Notes: generated from the letters alone by a model not told the origin. DNA of 38,283 bases from CAYGKP01 sp964350605 (GCA_964350605.1 CAYGKP010000002.1:1-38283); one strand, 5' to 3'; counted from the first letter of the stretch, positions 1 through 10,045 are shown. Program-made: numbers and translations.

Positions 1-2
1 AC

Positions 3-959
3 TATACCCATACCAACCCGCTCTATTGCCAAATCCAGCTAATGAGAATGACCAAGCACTGGCATGAGGATACCATCACTTGGAATATGTTCTATGGAAG
101 CGGGGCTGGCCAACTAAATTATCCTGTAGAAATTGATCCAACGATTGTTGCGGATGGTCCAACGACTACAACGGGTGACCAGCACGTCGATGTGACAAGA
201 ATCGTCCGTGATCTGGTTGCCTTGCCAGATAGTATGCGTCATGGATTCCACATCAAGCTCCGGGATAATCCAACTTGGCCAAGCAGGAACGTGTATTGGG
301 AGAAAGACCCCAGGTTGGTAATCAAATACATGGTCTCGGAGCCTGTTTGCGACAAATGGGAAGGAGATTGCGGATACTTGAGCTCTATCACCCGAGATGG
401 TAGCGTGGGAATTGGTACAGTGCCTACTGACACTTTCCATGTGGCAGGAGGCAATGCCAGATTTGAAGAAAGCGTCAAGGTTGAGGATTCTCTTGGGGTA
501 GGCACCCTGTCACCCCAAGAGCGGTTTCATGTCGCATCAGGGGCGAATGCATTGGTGGACGATACCCTCTTTGTTGCTCACAGACTGATTGTTGGTGATT
601 TGACGAACACAGCGTATCCCGAAGCGCTGCTTTCAGTTGATGGGCTTTTGATTGCCAAACAGCTTCGAAGCACCCCCCAGGCTTGGGCTGATTATGTGTT
701 CGGGGAGGAGTATCAATTGATGGAGTTGGATTCGCTTCGTTCGTTTATCGAAGAAAATGGTCATTTGCCTGGGATTCCATCAGAGAAAGAAGTGCTATCA
801 AACGGCATAGAGCATGCGGAGATGGATGCAGCACTTCTAGGGAAAATCGAAGAATTGACCCTTTACATTCTCGAGCAAGAGAATCTCTATCGCAAAGAGA
901 TCAGCGAGATGAGGCAAGAGCTCCAAGAGCTCCGCCAACTGATCGACTCTGACAACTAG
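3..959 (+). CDS. 5'-truncated exported DNRLRE-domain protein with tail-fibre-like C-terminal stalk
   Basis: The frame is open from the window edge; the first ATG (42) lies inside conserved sequence, so the real start is upstream and the signal peptide is not visible. The first ~100 residues (HWHEDTITWNMF, later DVTRIVRDL and PRLVIKY) follow the pattern of DNRLRE domains, beta-sandwich modules of extracellular proteins. Next come repeated short blocks (VGIGTVPTDTFHV, LGVGTLSPQERFHV) like the 'GIGT..P...L.V' stalk repeats of Bacteroidota tail-fibre-type proteins. The end (WADYVFGEEYQL, then HLPGIPSEKEV and GKIEELTLYILEQ) is the familiar Bacteroidota C-terminal module ending in a coiled coil. 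No S74 peptidase Ser-Asp dyad was recognised. It ends 5 bp before the next gene and heads the visible part of the RHS operon. Likely a surface or secreted adhesive stalk; the exact role is unknown. Confidence 0.7.
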   Translation, partial: YTHTNPLYCQIQLMRMTKHWHEDTITWNMFYGSGAGQLNYPVEIDPTIVADGPTTTTGDQHVDVTRIVRDLVALPDSMRHGFHIKLRDNPTWPSRNVYWEKDPRLVIKYMVSEPVCDKWEGDCGYLSSITRDGSVGIGTVPTDTFHVAGGNARFEESVKVEDSLGVGTLSPQERFHVASGANALVDDTLFVAHRLIVGDLTNTAYPEALLSVDGLLIAKQLRSTPQAWADYVFGEEYQLMELDSLRSFIEENGHLPGIPSEKEVLSNGIEHAEMDAALLGKIEELTLYILEQENLYRKEISEMRQELQELRQLIDSDN

Positions 960-964
960 TCGAG

Positions 965-1708
965 ATGTTTCGGCTCGGAATTTTTCTTGTGTTGGTAGCG
1001 TGCCGGGCAGCAATTGCATCGGCTCAAACCGCCTATTGGATTGCCACTTCTTCTCCTTCGAATTGGAGCAACCCTGCTAACTGGTCAACTGAGAAGGTGC
1101 CCTGCATTGAGGATTCGGTGGTTTTCAACAGTGGCTCTACTCACAGTTGCATTGTCGACTATGCGGTTGGCATTCGCGCGTTAACGATCGAGTCGAGTTA
1201 CACAGGAGTTACGGCTAGCATTCTTGTATCGAATCCTTACAGCTTCTTCGTTGCCGGGACATTCCTACAGGAAGGCGGCAGCTTCATTAGCGCCACGGGA
1301 GGCAGAATCGAGGTTGAGGGTGACTTCGCCTCGATTGGCGGTGACTTTTTCACAGATACTTCACGGTTTGCAGCACCGATCCCGATTCCGGCTTTCTACA
1401 ATTGTACGTCACCGTTTGCTCTATTGAGCCGACAATTAGGGGGCGGCTACCACATCACCCGAGGGGGGTACCTAGCCTTCAAATACGTGGAACGATACAA
1501 TCCCGGAGTGCTTCGCTATGCGATTTATGACAAGCAGTACAATAAGCTTTCGACGGTGCCTTCTCTCACCAAAGAACTCGGCTCGAACTATTACGAGTTG
1601 AATCTGAACGGCCTTGCAGATGAACGAGAGTTCTATGTCTTAGAAGTCCTCAATGAGAAAGGAGACCGTGAGGTGCTCAGATTCCAATTCAGAGTAGAGC
1701 CCAACTAG
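965..1708 (+). CDS. Secreted beta-rich protein of unknown function
   Basis: 247 residues. A Sec signal peptide is clear (hydrophobic residues 4-18, cleavage after ASAQ, about residue 21). The mature start (YWIATSSPSNWSNPANWS, then a run ending DSVVFNSG) resembles the first turn of beta-helix or autotransporter-like repeats, in which a 'W....NW.....P...D.v.f' unit opens the domain. Residues ~75-125 continue as short beta strands with Gly turns. The last ~95 residues (LGGGYHITRGGYLAFKYVERY onward) form a separate, probably Ig-like or stalk module. It lies 5 bp after the DNRLRE protein and its stop codon overlaps the GTG that precedes the next ATG, so it is translated in the same operon. I do not recognise a named family. 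It could be a surface partner of the RHS proteins; that is inference from position only. Confidence 0.65.
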   Translation: MFRLGIFLVLVACRAAIASAQTAYWIATSSPSNWSNPANWSTEKVPCIEDSVVFNSGSTHSCIVDYAVGIRALTIESSYTGVTASILVSNPYSFFVAGTFLQEGGSFISATGGRIEVEGDFASIGGDFFTDTSRFAAPIPIPAFYNCTSPFALLSRQLGGGYHITRGGYLAFKYVERYNPGVLRYAIYDKQYNKLSTVPSLTKELGSNYYELNLNGLADEREFYVLEVLNEKGDREVLRFQFRVEPN

Positions 1709-1710
1709 TG

Positions 1711-2235
1711 ATGAATCAGCGGTTTTTATCACTTACTACGCTGGCCATTGCATTAGTTGCTTTGGGCTTTTCCTTGTACGGGTTTTTGGGTGACAGTAAA
1801 GCAGAACCTGCCTCGACTGTCTATCTAGATAATCAGAGGGTGTTCTCGCAATTCGCGGCAACCAAAGAGGCCCAAAAGGAGCTAAACTCGCTTCAGCTCC
1901 GCCAGCAGTACATCCTGGACTCTTTGGCCGTCCAGATAAAGGCGATGCAGTCAAGCTCGGAGCCAAATGGAAGGGATTTGACCTTCCAGCAGGAATACTA
2001 TCAGAAAGTCTTAATGGACTTTCAGACCGCCTATGCCGAGAAGGACCGGGAGTCTTCGGCTCAAATCTGGGGTCGACTAAACGAGTACATTTATCAGTTT
2101 GGGAGAGATAACGGCTACCAGTACATTTTTGGAGCCAATGGATCGGGTACAATCATGTACGCTGATTCACTTCAAAATGTGACAGACCAAGTGATTGAGT
2201 TTGTCAACCAACGCTATGAGGGCTATGAAGAATAG
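1711..2235 (+). CDS. OmpH/Skp-like periplasmic chaperone in the RHS operon
   Basis: 174 residues from ATG 1711; a GTG at 1708 directly before it overlaps the previous stop and could be used instead. The N-terminus has one hydrophobic segment (residues ~6-26) acting as signal or anchor. The body has the OmpH/Skp plan: a first strand with YLDNQRVFSQF, a long charged and Gln-rich helical arm (about residues 45-120), and a closing segment NGYQYIFGANGSGTIMYAD that matches the 'NGYDYVL...G.ILYA' end of Bacteroidota OmpH proteins. Family role: holding unfolded outer-membrane or exported proteins in the periplasm. A second OmpH-family gene (22492-23022, minus strand) is present in this window, so this copy may serve the giant exported RHS proteins encoded just downstream. 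That dedicated role is inferred from the operon. Confidence 0.75.
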   Translation: MNQRFLSLTTLAIALVALGFSLYGFLGDSKAEPASTVYLDNQRVFSQFAATKEAQKELNSLQLRQQYILDSLAVQIKAMQSSSEPNGRDLTFQQEYYQKVLMDFQTAYAEKDRESSAQIWGRLNEYIYQFGRDNGYQYIFGANGSGTIMYADSLQNVTDQVIEFVNQRYEGYEE

Positions 2236-2773
2236 AAGCCTTGCGTTAGTTGGACTGCTGCTAAGCGCATTCTTGCTGGGATCTTGCGAACCAGGAAAGA
2301 TTGACTTGCGTGATGCACAAGAGTGGTCCGCTGAAAATGTTGAGGTGCTGGATCGAGAGAGCGAGGTGAGTAACTACCTGATCTCCTCCAAGTTCAAGCC
2401 TTGGTCAGAGGGAAGCGCCGGAGAGATGTTGTCGTTTCGCGATGGTGTTTACCAGTTTGAATTGACCTTCAAAAGGCGCAATGCGTCGGCGAACGAGTTT
2501 CGCTCGGACGACTACTACTTTCTCTTCGACCTACAGCAGGACATCGAGTTGAAGGTGGGCGAGCAGACCTACCCATGCACCATGTACCACATGCAAAGAG
2601 ACTATGGCTTGACTGGCTATAGTACCATTCACGTGGGCTTCGATCTGGGTGGCCCGCAAGAGGGTGACATGCAACTGATCATTACGCCTCGCCCTTTGCA
2701 AATCGGCTCAGTGAAGCTGGTTTACACCAAGGAGGACATGGCCAAAATCCCTGATTTAAAGAGCAATTCATGA
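2225..2773 (+). CDS. Small predicted lipoprotein of unknown function
   Basis: 182 residues from ATG 2225, which gives the sequence MKNRSLALVG followed by a lipobox LLGSC (Cys ~19). An upstream in-frame start at 2195 would only add residues before the signal peptide, so 2225 is preferred; it overlaps the end of the OmpH-like gene by 11 bp. After the lipid-modified Cys the protein is a compact beta-rich domain with the segments VYQFELTFKRRN, YYFLFDLQQDIEL and STIHVGFDL. No family is recognised and it is not an obvious GldH. Its stop overlaps the start of the first giant RHS gene (ATGA, 2770-2773), which implies translational coupling. It may be an outer-membrane anchor or assembly factor for the RHS protein; this is inference. 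Confidence 0.7.
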   Translation: MKNRSLALVGLLLSAFLLGSCEPGKIDLRDAQEWSAENVEVLDRESEVSNYLISSKFKPWSEGSAGEMLSFRDGVYQFELTFKRRNASANEFRSDDYYFLFDLQQDIELKVGEQTYPCTMYHMQRDYGLTGYSTIHVGFDLGGPQEGDMQLIITPRPLQIGSVKLVYTKEDMAKIPDLKSNS

Positions 2774-5700
2774 AGCTGATACGTCGCAACCTTCGGTTGA
2801 TGGCCGCCTTTTTGGTGGTAGAGCTTCTGGGTGAAATGTTGGCACCTCAGATGGTGATGGCGTTGACCTCCGGGCCGACACAGCCGGAGGTGACCTCGTT
2901 TGAGCCGGTAGGCACCACAGAAATGGTGGACCTGTTTTCGGGAGACTTCACCTACAACGTGCCCTTGTTTGAATTACCTGGTCCGAACGGGGGGTACCCG
3001 TTCAACTTGGCCTATCACGGTGGGGTCACGATGGATCAGGAAGCCAGTTGGGTCGGCTTGGGTTGGTCGCTAAACCCAGGGGCGATCAATCGCCAGATGC
3101 GAGGGTTGCCCGATGACTTTAAGGAAGATACAATCAAAACCAAGTTTTCGATGAAGCCCCAAACGACAGTCGGGGTGAGTGCAGGTGTTGGGGTAGAGGC
3201 ATTCGGAAGTGATTTGTCGGGCTTGTATGCAGGAGGCAGCCTTGACTTACAGATCTACTACAATAACTACAAGGGGATCGGTTATTCGCTGGGCATTACG
3301 CCCAGCCTCGGCTATGGGTTTGGGGACGGCACGCCAGGTGTTGATGATTTTCTGGGTCTTGGGGTGAGTCTGTCTTTTGACTCTCAGGAAGGAGTTGGCG
3401 TTTCGCCAAGACTTTCTTTCAGTGGACAGCAGAAGAATGCGTACCGATCGTATTCAATCGGGTTTGATGTAAACTCACAAGATGGACTAGTTGGCCTTTC
3501 GCTTGGCACCACTGCCTCAAACACTGCGACTAGTAAGGACTCTGATTCACCCAGTTGGGCTAAAGGCTCAGGGTCTTACTCTTCTTCCTACAGCTTTGCT
3601 GCCATTGCCAAGACCCCTACGGTGAAAATGCCGATGGGAGGATGGAGTGCCAAATTGAACTTCGCTTTTGGGTTGGCCAACTTTGGCACATATCCGTACG
3701 GACGTGTAGGAGGTACTTTTTCCATTCAGCGACCCCAAAAGAGTGCTGTGAGCAAGCGTGCTTTCGGCTACCTGTACCTGCAGGACGATACGGATAACAA
3801 AGGCCTTTTGGACTTCGACCGCGAGAAAGACGGGGTAGTCTCGAAGGCGAGCCCGAATCTTGCCGTTCCTGTTTTGACCAACGATGTGTACTCGGTCACA
3901 GGGCAAGGGATGGCAGCGATGTACCGCCCCTATAGATCGGACATAGGCCGCATCAACGACCCGAGAGAAACTTCATTTACTGGCGGCGGTTCTTTGGGCT
4001 TGGAGTTTGGTGTTGGGCTAGGGGGGCATTTTGGCGGAGACCTTCAGATCTTCAGTCATTCGAGCAAGAGCGGGGTTTGGGAGACGGACCTTCACGAGTC
4101 GGATGTGGATTTCCAGGCCTGGAAGCCAGGTAGCCTCTTTGAGCCAGTGTACTTCCAGGCGTATGGTGAGCACAGCACTGATCCACTTAACGAATTGGAT
4201 CATATTGGCGGAACGACTGCCATGCGTCCACGGCTTGATAAATCAGGTTTGGCCTGGAAGGCCGAAAAGAAAATGGAACGTGGCTCGGGGGGAATCATCA
4301 CCCTGGCCCAGGGCCCTAAAGTGGTCAACGAGGAGAGGGCACCCCGATCAAAAGCCATCCAGCACTTCACCAATGAGCAGTTGGGCGGGGCGGAACTCGC
4401 TTTGCCCTTGTTTTCTGTTCCGTACAAGAACGAATCTGGTACCAAGAACTACTTAGACAGGGGCGATTACAAAAAGCACCACATCGGGGGCTACCAAGTG
4501 GTCAATGAGGAAGGGTTGCGCTATGTCTATGGCTTGCCTGCGTACAACAACAAGCAAGTTGAATGTCTTTTTTCGCTAGACCCCGGCACCAACAATCCTG
4601 GACCGATTACCACCAACTTCGGGGAGAAGAATGGCGAACCCAACTATGATGTCAAGCGCACCGATAAGTTCTACCAGCGCACCGAAACGCCCAGGTATGC
4701 ACATGCTTATTTACTAACCTCAATCGTTGGGGCAGATTACGTCGACGCTGATTACGATCCTGCCGAACCAGCAACCTGGGGTCCTTCAGAGGGTGATCAT
4801 GGGTATTGGGTGCGCTTCAACTACCAGCGCATGTCGACCGACTATAAGTGGCGTGCGCCGCTTTACGGCGCCAATTACATCCAAGGATACCGCACCACCC
4901 GAGGAGATGACAAAGGGTCATATGTGTATGGCGAAAAGGAGCTTTGGTACCTCGAATCAGTTGAGACCAGCTCACACATTGCTGTATTTCACACCTCTGC
5001 CCGCGAGGACGCACACGGCGCATCGAAGGAAGTAGCAACCTCAAGCTCTGATATTGACATGAGCAAGCACAGCTTCCGTTTGGACAGCGTTGAGCTCTTT
5101 TCAAAGAGAGCCCGTGAAGCTGATCAAGCTCCCATCAAGGTTGTGCACTTCAAGTACGACTATACACTTTGTAACGGAGTGCAGAACTGGACGGATCAGA
5201 ATGGTATTACCGATGGTACTGGTAAGCTCACGTTGCGCAAGCTTTACTTCACCTACGGTCAGAGCAATCGAGGCAAGCTGAGTCCCTACCAGTTTGGCTA
5301 TGGCAATGAAAACCCAGACTACAGCAGCCACCAATACGATCGCTGGGGAGGGTATCACCGCCTCGATTCCCTGGGGCATGGCAACTGGAATGCCCTGGAT
5401 TTCCCTTACACAGTTCAGTATTCCACTCTAGGGCCCGAAAGCCTCAAAGACAGTTTAGATAAGTACGCGGGTGCCTGGTCTTTGAAACAGATCACCCTGC
5501 CTTCGGGTGGCAAGATTGACGTCGAGTACGAGGCGGACGATTACGCCTTTGTCCAAGACAAGCCGGCCATGCAGATGATGAACGTATGGGTAGACAAATC
5601 CGACGGGAATGGGCCCGGCTCCAGAATCGTCCAGGGGAGACGCCGACTTTACTTCGAGTTGGAAAGTTCGCTATCAGCGGATGCGGGAGATGCTGAGCGA

Positions 5701-8700
5701 CTCAAGGAGGTCAACAAATACCTACGGGGCGTTGATCAGGTGTATTTCAGGGCACTGATGACGTTGAGGGAGGATGGCGACTTCCCAGAGGAGTACATAT
5801 CTGGGTACGCGAAGGTGAACCCCGACCAGACGAAGCGAGGCCTTTGGAGGGCTGGGGGCAGCGGCGTTTACACCCATGGCTACTTTGATGTAGAGCCTAT
5901 GAAAGGGAGTAAGGGGCGCAAGTACCATCCCTTCTCCTCTGGTGCTTGGCAGCATTTGCGCAGCGAACAGCCGTTGTATGCAAACCTAGGTGGTCGTTTG
6001 TACGGCGATGGTCAAGAGGATGAAGGCGAGAAGCTCAACAAGGCCCGCATCAACTCATTGATTGGCGCTATTCCAAACGCCATCAAAATGTTCAAGGACT
6101 TCAACGAGATCGCCAAGAATCGAGACTGGGGTGTGGACATCAAGCCCGAGCAGTCCTGGATTCGACTTTCGTGCCCCGACCAAATCAAGTACGGTGGAGG
6201 CCATCGTGTTCGTTCGATTGTGCTCACAGATGCATGGGATGAGATGACTGGCCAACAGTCTTCAAAGCAAGGTCAGTATTATGACTACACCATGGTCGAG
6301 CGGGGCAATGTGATCAGCAGTGGGGTGGCGACTTACGAGCCAATGGTGGGTGGCGATGAAAATCCTTTCCGACGGGGCAAAGAATACAGTGAGAGTAAGC
6401 TGCTGAAGACGAACAACAACTTGTTCTTCGAGATGCCAGTGAACGAGTCCTACTTTCCGGGTGCCACGGTTGGCTATCGGAAAGTGACTGTCAAGACACT
6501 CACCTCGCATCGGTTGGGGCTTCCACCGGAGGATGCTCAGAATTTGCCTACATCGGTTTCCGGCACAGGCGCCACCGTTCATGAGTTCTACACCGCCAAG
6601 GAGTTCCCGGTCATAGTCCAGGAGACGGCCATGAACGCCAAGCCTGACAAACCGTTCTTTTTCGGGATTCCCTTTGTGGGCTCGGTTAAGATCACAGGAC
6701 TTGCGGCCTCGCAGGGCTACAGCGTCGAGCTGAATGACATGCACGGCAAGCCCAAGCAGGTGAGTCACTACGCGCAGCGAAGCGATGGCACGATCTCCAA
6801 TGCACCGGTGAGCTACAGCAAGTACAACTACTTGTTCGAACAGGAGTTTTTGTCGGGCGATAGTTTGAATGTGCGCTATCGGCTCACCAACAAGGTGATG
6901 ACCCTTACGGGTGAGTATGTCAACGGTCAGGCGCAGAAGGAGGAGCGTCTGATGGGCGTTGACTACGAGTTCTTCTCTGACTTACGAGAGAACAAGGATG
7001 TGTCGACCAATACGCAGATCGGCCTGGGGGTTGATATCATTCCCGCGTTGTTTTTCCCGATTCCTATCCCCAGTGCGTGGCCTACTACGCATTATCAGGC
7101 AACCACGCTGCGCACCGCTGTGACCAATAAGGTCATCCATCGCTCGGGGATCATGACGGGCATGGAGGTGTACGACCGTGGGTCGCTAGTCAGGAGCGAG
7201 TACAAGTTGTTTGACGCCCTGACAGGGCGCCCGGTACTGACCGAGACGACTAACAACTACGACGCGCCGATTTACTCCTATAGCATGCCCGCGCACCTGA
7301 TTTATGATGGCATGGGACCAGCCTACAAGAACATTGGGTTGACTTTCACCGAAGATGTCTCGCCAGTCTCAAACAAGCCGGGCTACTATGCCATAACACC
7401 TGGCGTGGGAGCTACTTGGCAGAACCACCTGGTGCCAGGTGACGAGTTTGTGGTAAGCAAAGGAGGAGCACCGGTAGCCACTGGGCAGAAGAATGTTCGG
7501 GCAATCTATGAGGGGAAAAATGGATCAAACGATCCTGTATTCTTGTTTGAAGACGCCTTGTCATCCGAGGAAGATCTCAACTTCTTTCTCACCCGTTCGG
7601 GCCGCCGAAATCACCTTTCGGTCGATGTGCAGAGTGTAGTAGCGATGGAGGACCCGACTTCTGAAAGAGTAGAAGAATCGTGTACTACTCAAGTTGTTTT
7701 CCCAATTATTGATGGTGAGCGAGCCTATTTGAGCACGCTCCCGTCTGAAATTGCGCGCACGGTCAATGGAATAATGAATGCCTACAGGAATGAGAATATT
7801 GTAGACTGTGGGTGTGTAGACTCAACTGGGATTTGCAGCGGTTGTGATACGATTTACCCTGAAATTCTTTACCGTTTTACGGGACTTTTTCCGCCAGTTG
7901 ATTCTTTACTGCCAACACCACCAACCTATTATTGGTTGGCTAAGCTGAACAGTGAAAGCCACCACCAATACCAAAACGAATTCTATCCTCTGAGTCCTGA
8001 TTATCAGTACATACCCGTGATCTTAAGCTGCGAAGCTCTCGGAGATGATTGTGATGTATTCCCGGATGGTATTTTTTGGGATGATAAGCTGCACAAAGAC
8101 ACAGCTGCTTTCAATGTATCGCTAATGTCTAGCTTTGATTCCGTAATGAGTCGCTGGGTTTATGTCAATCGAGGAGGTGTTCTATTTGGGGGTAACAGTA
8201 TTCCAGAGGACTATGTGGAACGGCGGGCTGGAGGTGGTCCCATTCATCAAGACTTCGCAGTTTTCTTCGATGCAACTGATGGTAGAATTATACCGGTTTG
8301 GGAGATAGACAGCTTGTATGATCCATGGATCCCCAGGGACATGGGTTGTGGCATCAATACATACGATTCTACCTGTTATGCGTCCCTAGGTTATAATCAT
8401 GGACCACAGTCTAATTGGGGAGGGGAGGGAGTTCATTATAGAATGATTAAAACCAACGGCGACACGATTATCGCATTGCATGCGATTTCAGGGATCCCAT
8501 GGCGAACGTATTGGGAAACGGGTCCTTACCTGACATTAGACACAACAGATGTGGTTTCATCGGCGTACCTGGTTGATGACATCCTCTCTATCTCTGCGAC
8601 AACGTTTGATGATGCACATCCGCTGGATTTTGCTTCGCTGGACACGACCCAGCAGGTCAAGGCAGAGTTAGGCGACCGCCCGTTTTATCACTGGTCGACG

Positions 8701-10035
8701 GGGGAGAAGGGCACCTGGCGACCCGACGCGAGCTATACGTACGTGGATGCCCGCAGCCAAACCCCGGGCATGAACCTGAGCGTGGACGGGACGATGGATG
8801 ATGTTCCACTCTTCAACTTTGACGATCAACTGTTTACTCAATGCTACCCCAAGTGGCGACAGGTCAACACGATTACCGAGTACAGCCCCTTCAGCTTCGA
8901 ACTGGAGAACAAGGACATCTTGGATCGGTACTCTGCGGCACTTTACGGCTATGATGGGCAGCTCACCACTGCTGTGGCTGCCAATGCGCGCAACCGCGAG
9001 ATCGGCTACGAGGGCTTCGAGGAGTACACGGTTGGCCAAGCACTCGGTGTCGATAACCTTATGACTGGCAACCTGGATTTCCTGAGCCAGAGCCCTGGGG
9101 CTGTCAATCTGGAATCTTGGCAGAGCTTCGAAGTTCTCTCGGGCAATGACAGCCTGCTGATCCTGCCGATTCCCTACTCCTCAGCCGAAGGAATCGAACA
9201 GATCAAAGTAGCTGGTGCAAAGCTGGGCTCCGGCACCGAGAAGACGATTTGGGGTCAGTATGATGTCAGTTACATCGCCGAGCACCCCACTGATCCCCTC
9301 AAGAGCATTTGGGTACTCTCTGGCTTTGGCCATTCGGGTCTTTGGGCTGGACAAGCTTGGGTTCCTCAGTTAACCCCTGCTGACTTCAGTGTAAACGCTG
9401 GCGGCGGTGTTGGCATTTCAACTGTGGGTGCCCACACCGGGACAAACAGTTTGCGAGTAGCCACGTCAGTAAGCGTGCCTCAAAGCCGACTCTGGCCGCA
9501 AGCCGGTCAGCGTTACGTGGTGAGTGCCTGGATGCGTCCGGAGAGTGCCACTAGCCAGTTTATGGGCTACTCACAAGGAGTCACTGGTTATGTGGGCAAC
9601 GCACCAGCCTCAGTGACTTCAGGTGCGAAGGTGAATGTCTACGCATCGGACGGGGCAGCCCAGACTTGGACATTGATCGGCACGATCTCGCCAACAGGCG
9701 GGGTGGTAGAAGGATGGCAGCGCGTCGAAGGTGAGTTTGACATGCCTGCTGGTTACTCCAGAATCAGATTGGAGTTGGTTAGCCCCCAGATTGACGGGCA
9801 GTTTGCTGCCTCGCTGTGGGATGACATGCGAGTATTGCCTTCCGATGCGTCGATGCGAACCTACGTATACGACACCGAGACCCTCCGACTTTCGGCCACT
9901 CTTGACGACCAGAACTTCGCTACGCTGTACTTCTACAATGAGGCAGGGCAGTTATACCTCACGCAGAAGGAGACTTCCTCGGGGATTCGCACGATCCAGC
10001 AGTCGCGCGTTCACATGAAAGAAACCAACGAATAG
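2770..10035 (+). CDS. Giant exported RHS-type protein 1 (2421 aa), without an RHS core or toxin tip
   Basis: Residues ~8-31 are a Sec signal. Residues ~38-110 are the SpvB-like opening of Bacteroidota RHS proteins (VDLFSGDFTYNVPLFELPGP, later WVGLGWSLNPGAINR). Residues ~125-320 are Gly/Ser-rich strands. Residues ~900-1600 hold RHS-type beta repeats (ITLPSGGKIDVEYEADDYAF). An A+T-richer, Cys-containing insert covers ~1620-1960. Residues ~2205-2355 form a jelly-roll, carbohydrate-binding-like module (LRVATSV, YVVSAWMRPES, WQRVEGEFDMPAG), and the last ~60 residues are a YD-like repeat (YVYDTETLRLSATLDD). There is no DPxxxxxxxxNPYxYxxxxP-type core, so no cleavable tip. By analogy with TcB in Tc toxins it could form one half of a shell closed by the second RHS protein. 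That is inference, but the SpvB-like start and the pairing fit. No T9SS C-terminal domain was seen. Confidence 0.8.
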   Translation: MKLIRRNLRLMAAFLVVELLGEMLAPQMVMALTSGPTQPEVTSFEPVGTTEMVDLFSGDFTYNVPLFELPGPNGGYPFNLAYHGGVTMDQEASWVGLGWSLNPGAINRQMRGLPDDFKEDTIKTKFSMKPQTTVGVSAGVGVEAFGSDLSGLYAGGSLDLQIYYNNYKGIGYSLGITPSLGYGFGDGTPGVDDFLGLGVSLSFDSQEGVGVSPRLSFSGQQKNAYRSYSIGFDVNSQDGLVGLSLGTTASNTATSKDSDSPSWAKGSGSYSSSYSFAAIAKTPTVKMPMGGWSAKLNFAFGLANFGTYPYGRVGGTFSIQRPQKSAVSKRAFGYLYLQDDTDNKGLLDFDREKDGVVSKASPNLAVPVLTNDVYSVTGQGMAAMYRPYRSDIGRINDPRETSFTGGGSLGLEFGVGLGGHFGGDLQIFSHSSKSGVWETDLHESDVDFQAWKPGSLFEPVYFQAYGEHSTDPLNELDHIGGTTAMRPRLDKSGLAWKAEKKMERGSGGIITLAQGPKVVNEERAPRSKAIQHFTNEQLGGAELALPLFSVPYKNESGTKNYLDRGDYKKHHIGGYQVVNEEGLRYVYGLPAYNNKQVECLFSLDPGTNNPGPITTNFGEKNGEPNYDVKRTDKFYQRTETPRYAHAYLLTSIVGADYVDADYDPAEPATWGPSEGDHGYWVRFNYQRMSTDYKWRAPLYGANYIQGYRTTRGDDKGSYVYGEKELWYLESVETSSHIAVFHTSAREDAHGASKEVATSSSDIDMSKHSFRLDSVELFSKRAREADQAPIKVVHFKYDYTLCNGVQNWTDQNGITDGTGKLTLRKLYFTYGQSNRGKLSPYQFGYGNENPDYSSHQYDRWGGYHRLDSLGHGNWNALDFPYTVQYSTLGPESLKDSLDKYAGAWSLKQITLPSGGKIDVEYEADDYAFVQDKPAMQMMNVWVDKSDGNGPGSRIVQGRRRLYFELESSLSADAGDAERLKEVNKYLRGVDQVYFRALMTLREDGDFPEEYISGYAKVNPDQTKRGLWRAGGSGVYTHGYFDVEPMKGSKGRKYHPFSSGAWQHLRSEQPLYANLGGRLYGDGQEDEGEKLNKARINSLIGAIPNAIKMFKDFNEIAKNRDWGVDIKPEQSWIRLSCPDQIKYGGGHRVRSIVLTDAWDEMTGQQSSKQGQYYDYTMVERGNVISSGVATYEPMVGGDENPFRRGKEYSESKLLKTNNNLFFEMPVNESYFPGATVGYRKVTVKTLTSHRLGLPPEDAQNLPTSVSGTGATVHEFYTAKEFPVIVQETAMNAKPDKPFFFGIPFVGSVKITGLAASQGYSVELNDMHGKPKQVSHYAQRSDGTISNAPVSYSKYNYLFEQEFLSGDSLNVRYRLTNKVMTLTGEYVNGQAQKEERLMGVDYEFFSDLRENKDVSTNTQIGLGVDIIPALFFPIPIPSAWPTTHYQATTLRTAVTNKVIHRSGIMTGMEVYDRGSLVRSEYKLFDALTGRPVLTETTNNYDAPIYSYSMPAHLIYDGMGPAYKNIGLTFTEDVSPVSNKPGYYAITPGVGATWQNHLVPGDEFVVSKGGAPVATGQKNVRAIYEGKNGSNDPVFLFEDALSSEEDLNFFLTRSGRRNHLSVDVQSVVAMEDPTSERVEESCTTQVVFPIIDGERAYLSTLPSEIARTVNGIMNAYRNENIVDCGCVDSTGICSGCDTIYPEILYRFTGLFPPVDSLLPTPPTYYWLAKLNSESHHQYQNEFYPLSPDYQYIPVILSCEALGDDCDVFPDGIFWDDKLHKDTAAFNVSLMSSFDSVMSRWVYVNRGGVLFGGNSIPEDYVERRAGGGPIHQDFAVFFDATDGRIIPVWEIDSLYDPWIPRDMGCGINTYDSTCYASLGYNHGPQSNWGGEGVHYRMIKTNGDTIIALHAISGIPWRTYWETGPYLTLDTTDVVSSAYLVDDILSISATTFDDAHPLDFASLDTTQQVKAELGDRPFYHWSTGEKGTWRPDASYTYVDARSQTPGMNLSVDGTMDDVPLFNFDDQLFTQCYPKWRQVNTITEYSPFSFELENKDILDRYSAALYGYDGQLTTAVAANARNREIGYEGFEEYTVGQALGVDNLMTGNLDFLSQSPGAVNLESWQSFEVLSGNDSLLILPIPYSSAEGIEQIKVAGAKLGSGTEKTIWGQYDVSYIAEHPTDPLKSIWVLSGFGHSGLWAGQAWVPQLTPADFSVNAGGGVGISTVGAHTGTNSLRVATSVSVPQSRLWPQAGQRYVVSAWMRPESATSQFMGYSQGVTGYVGNAPASVTSGAKVNVYASDGAAQTWTLIGTISPTGGVVEGWQRVEGEFDMPAGYSRIRLELVSPQIDGQFAASLWDDMRVLPSDASMRTYVYDTETLRLSATLDDQNFATLYFYNEAGQLYLTQKETSSGIRTIQQSRVHMKETNE

Positions 10036-10045
10036 ACCTGGAATC

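Noticed and set aside
9380..10035. T9SS sorting domain at the end of RHS protein 1
   Set aside because: The end is a carbohydrate-binding-like module plus a YD-like repeat; no type A or B sorting-domain motif was found.
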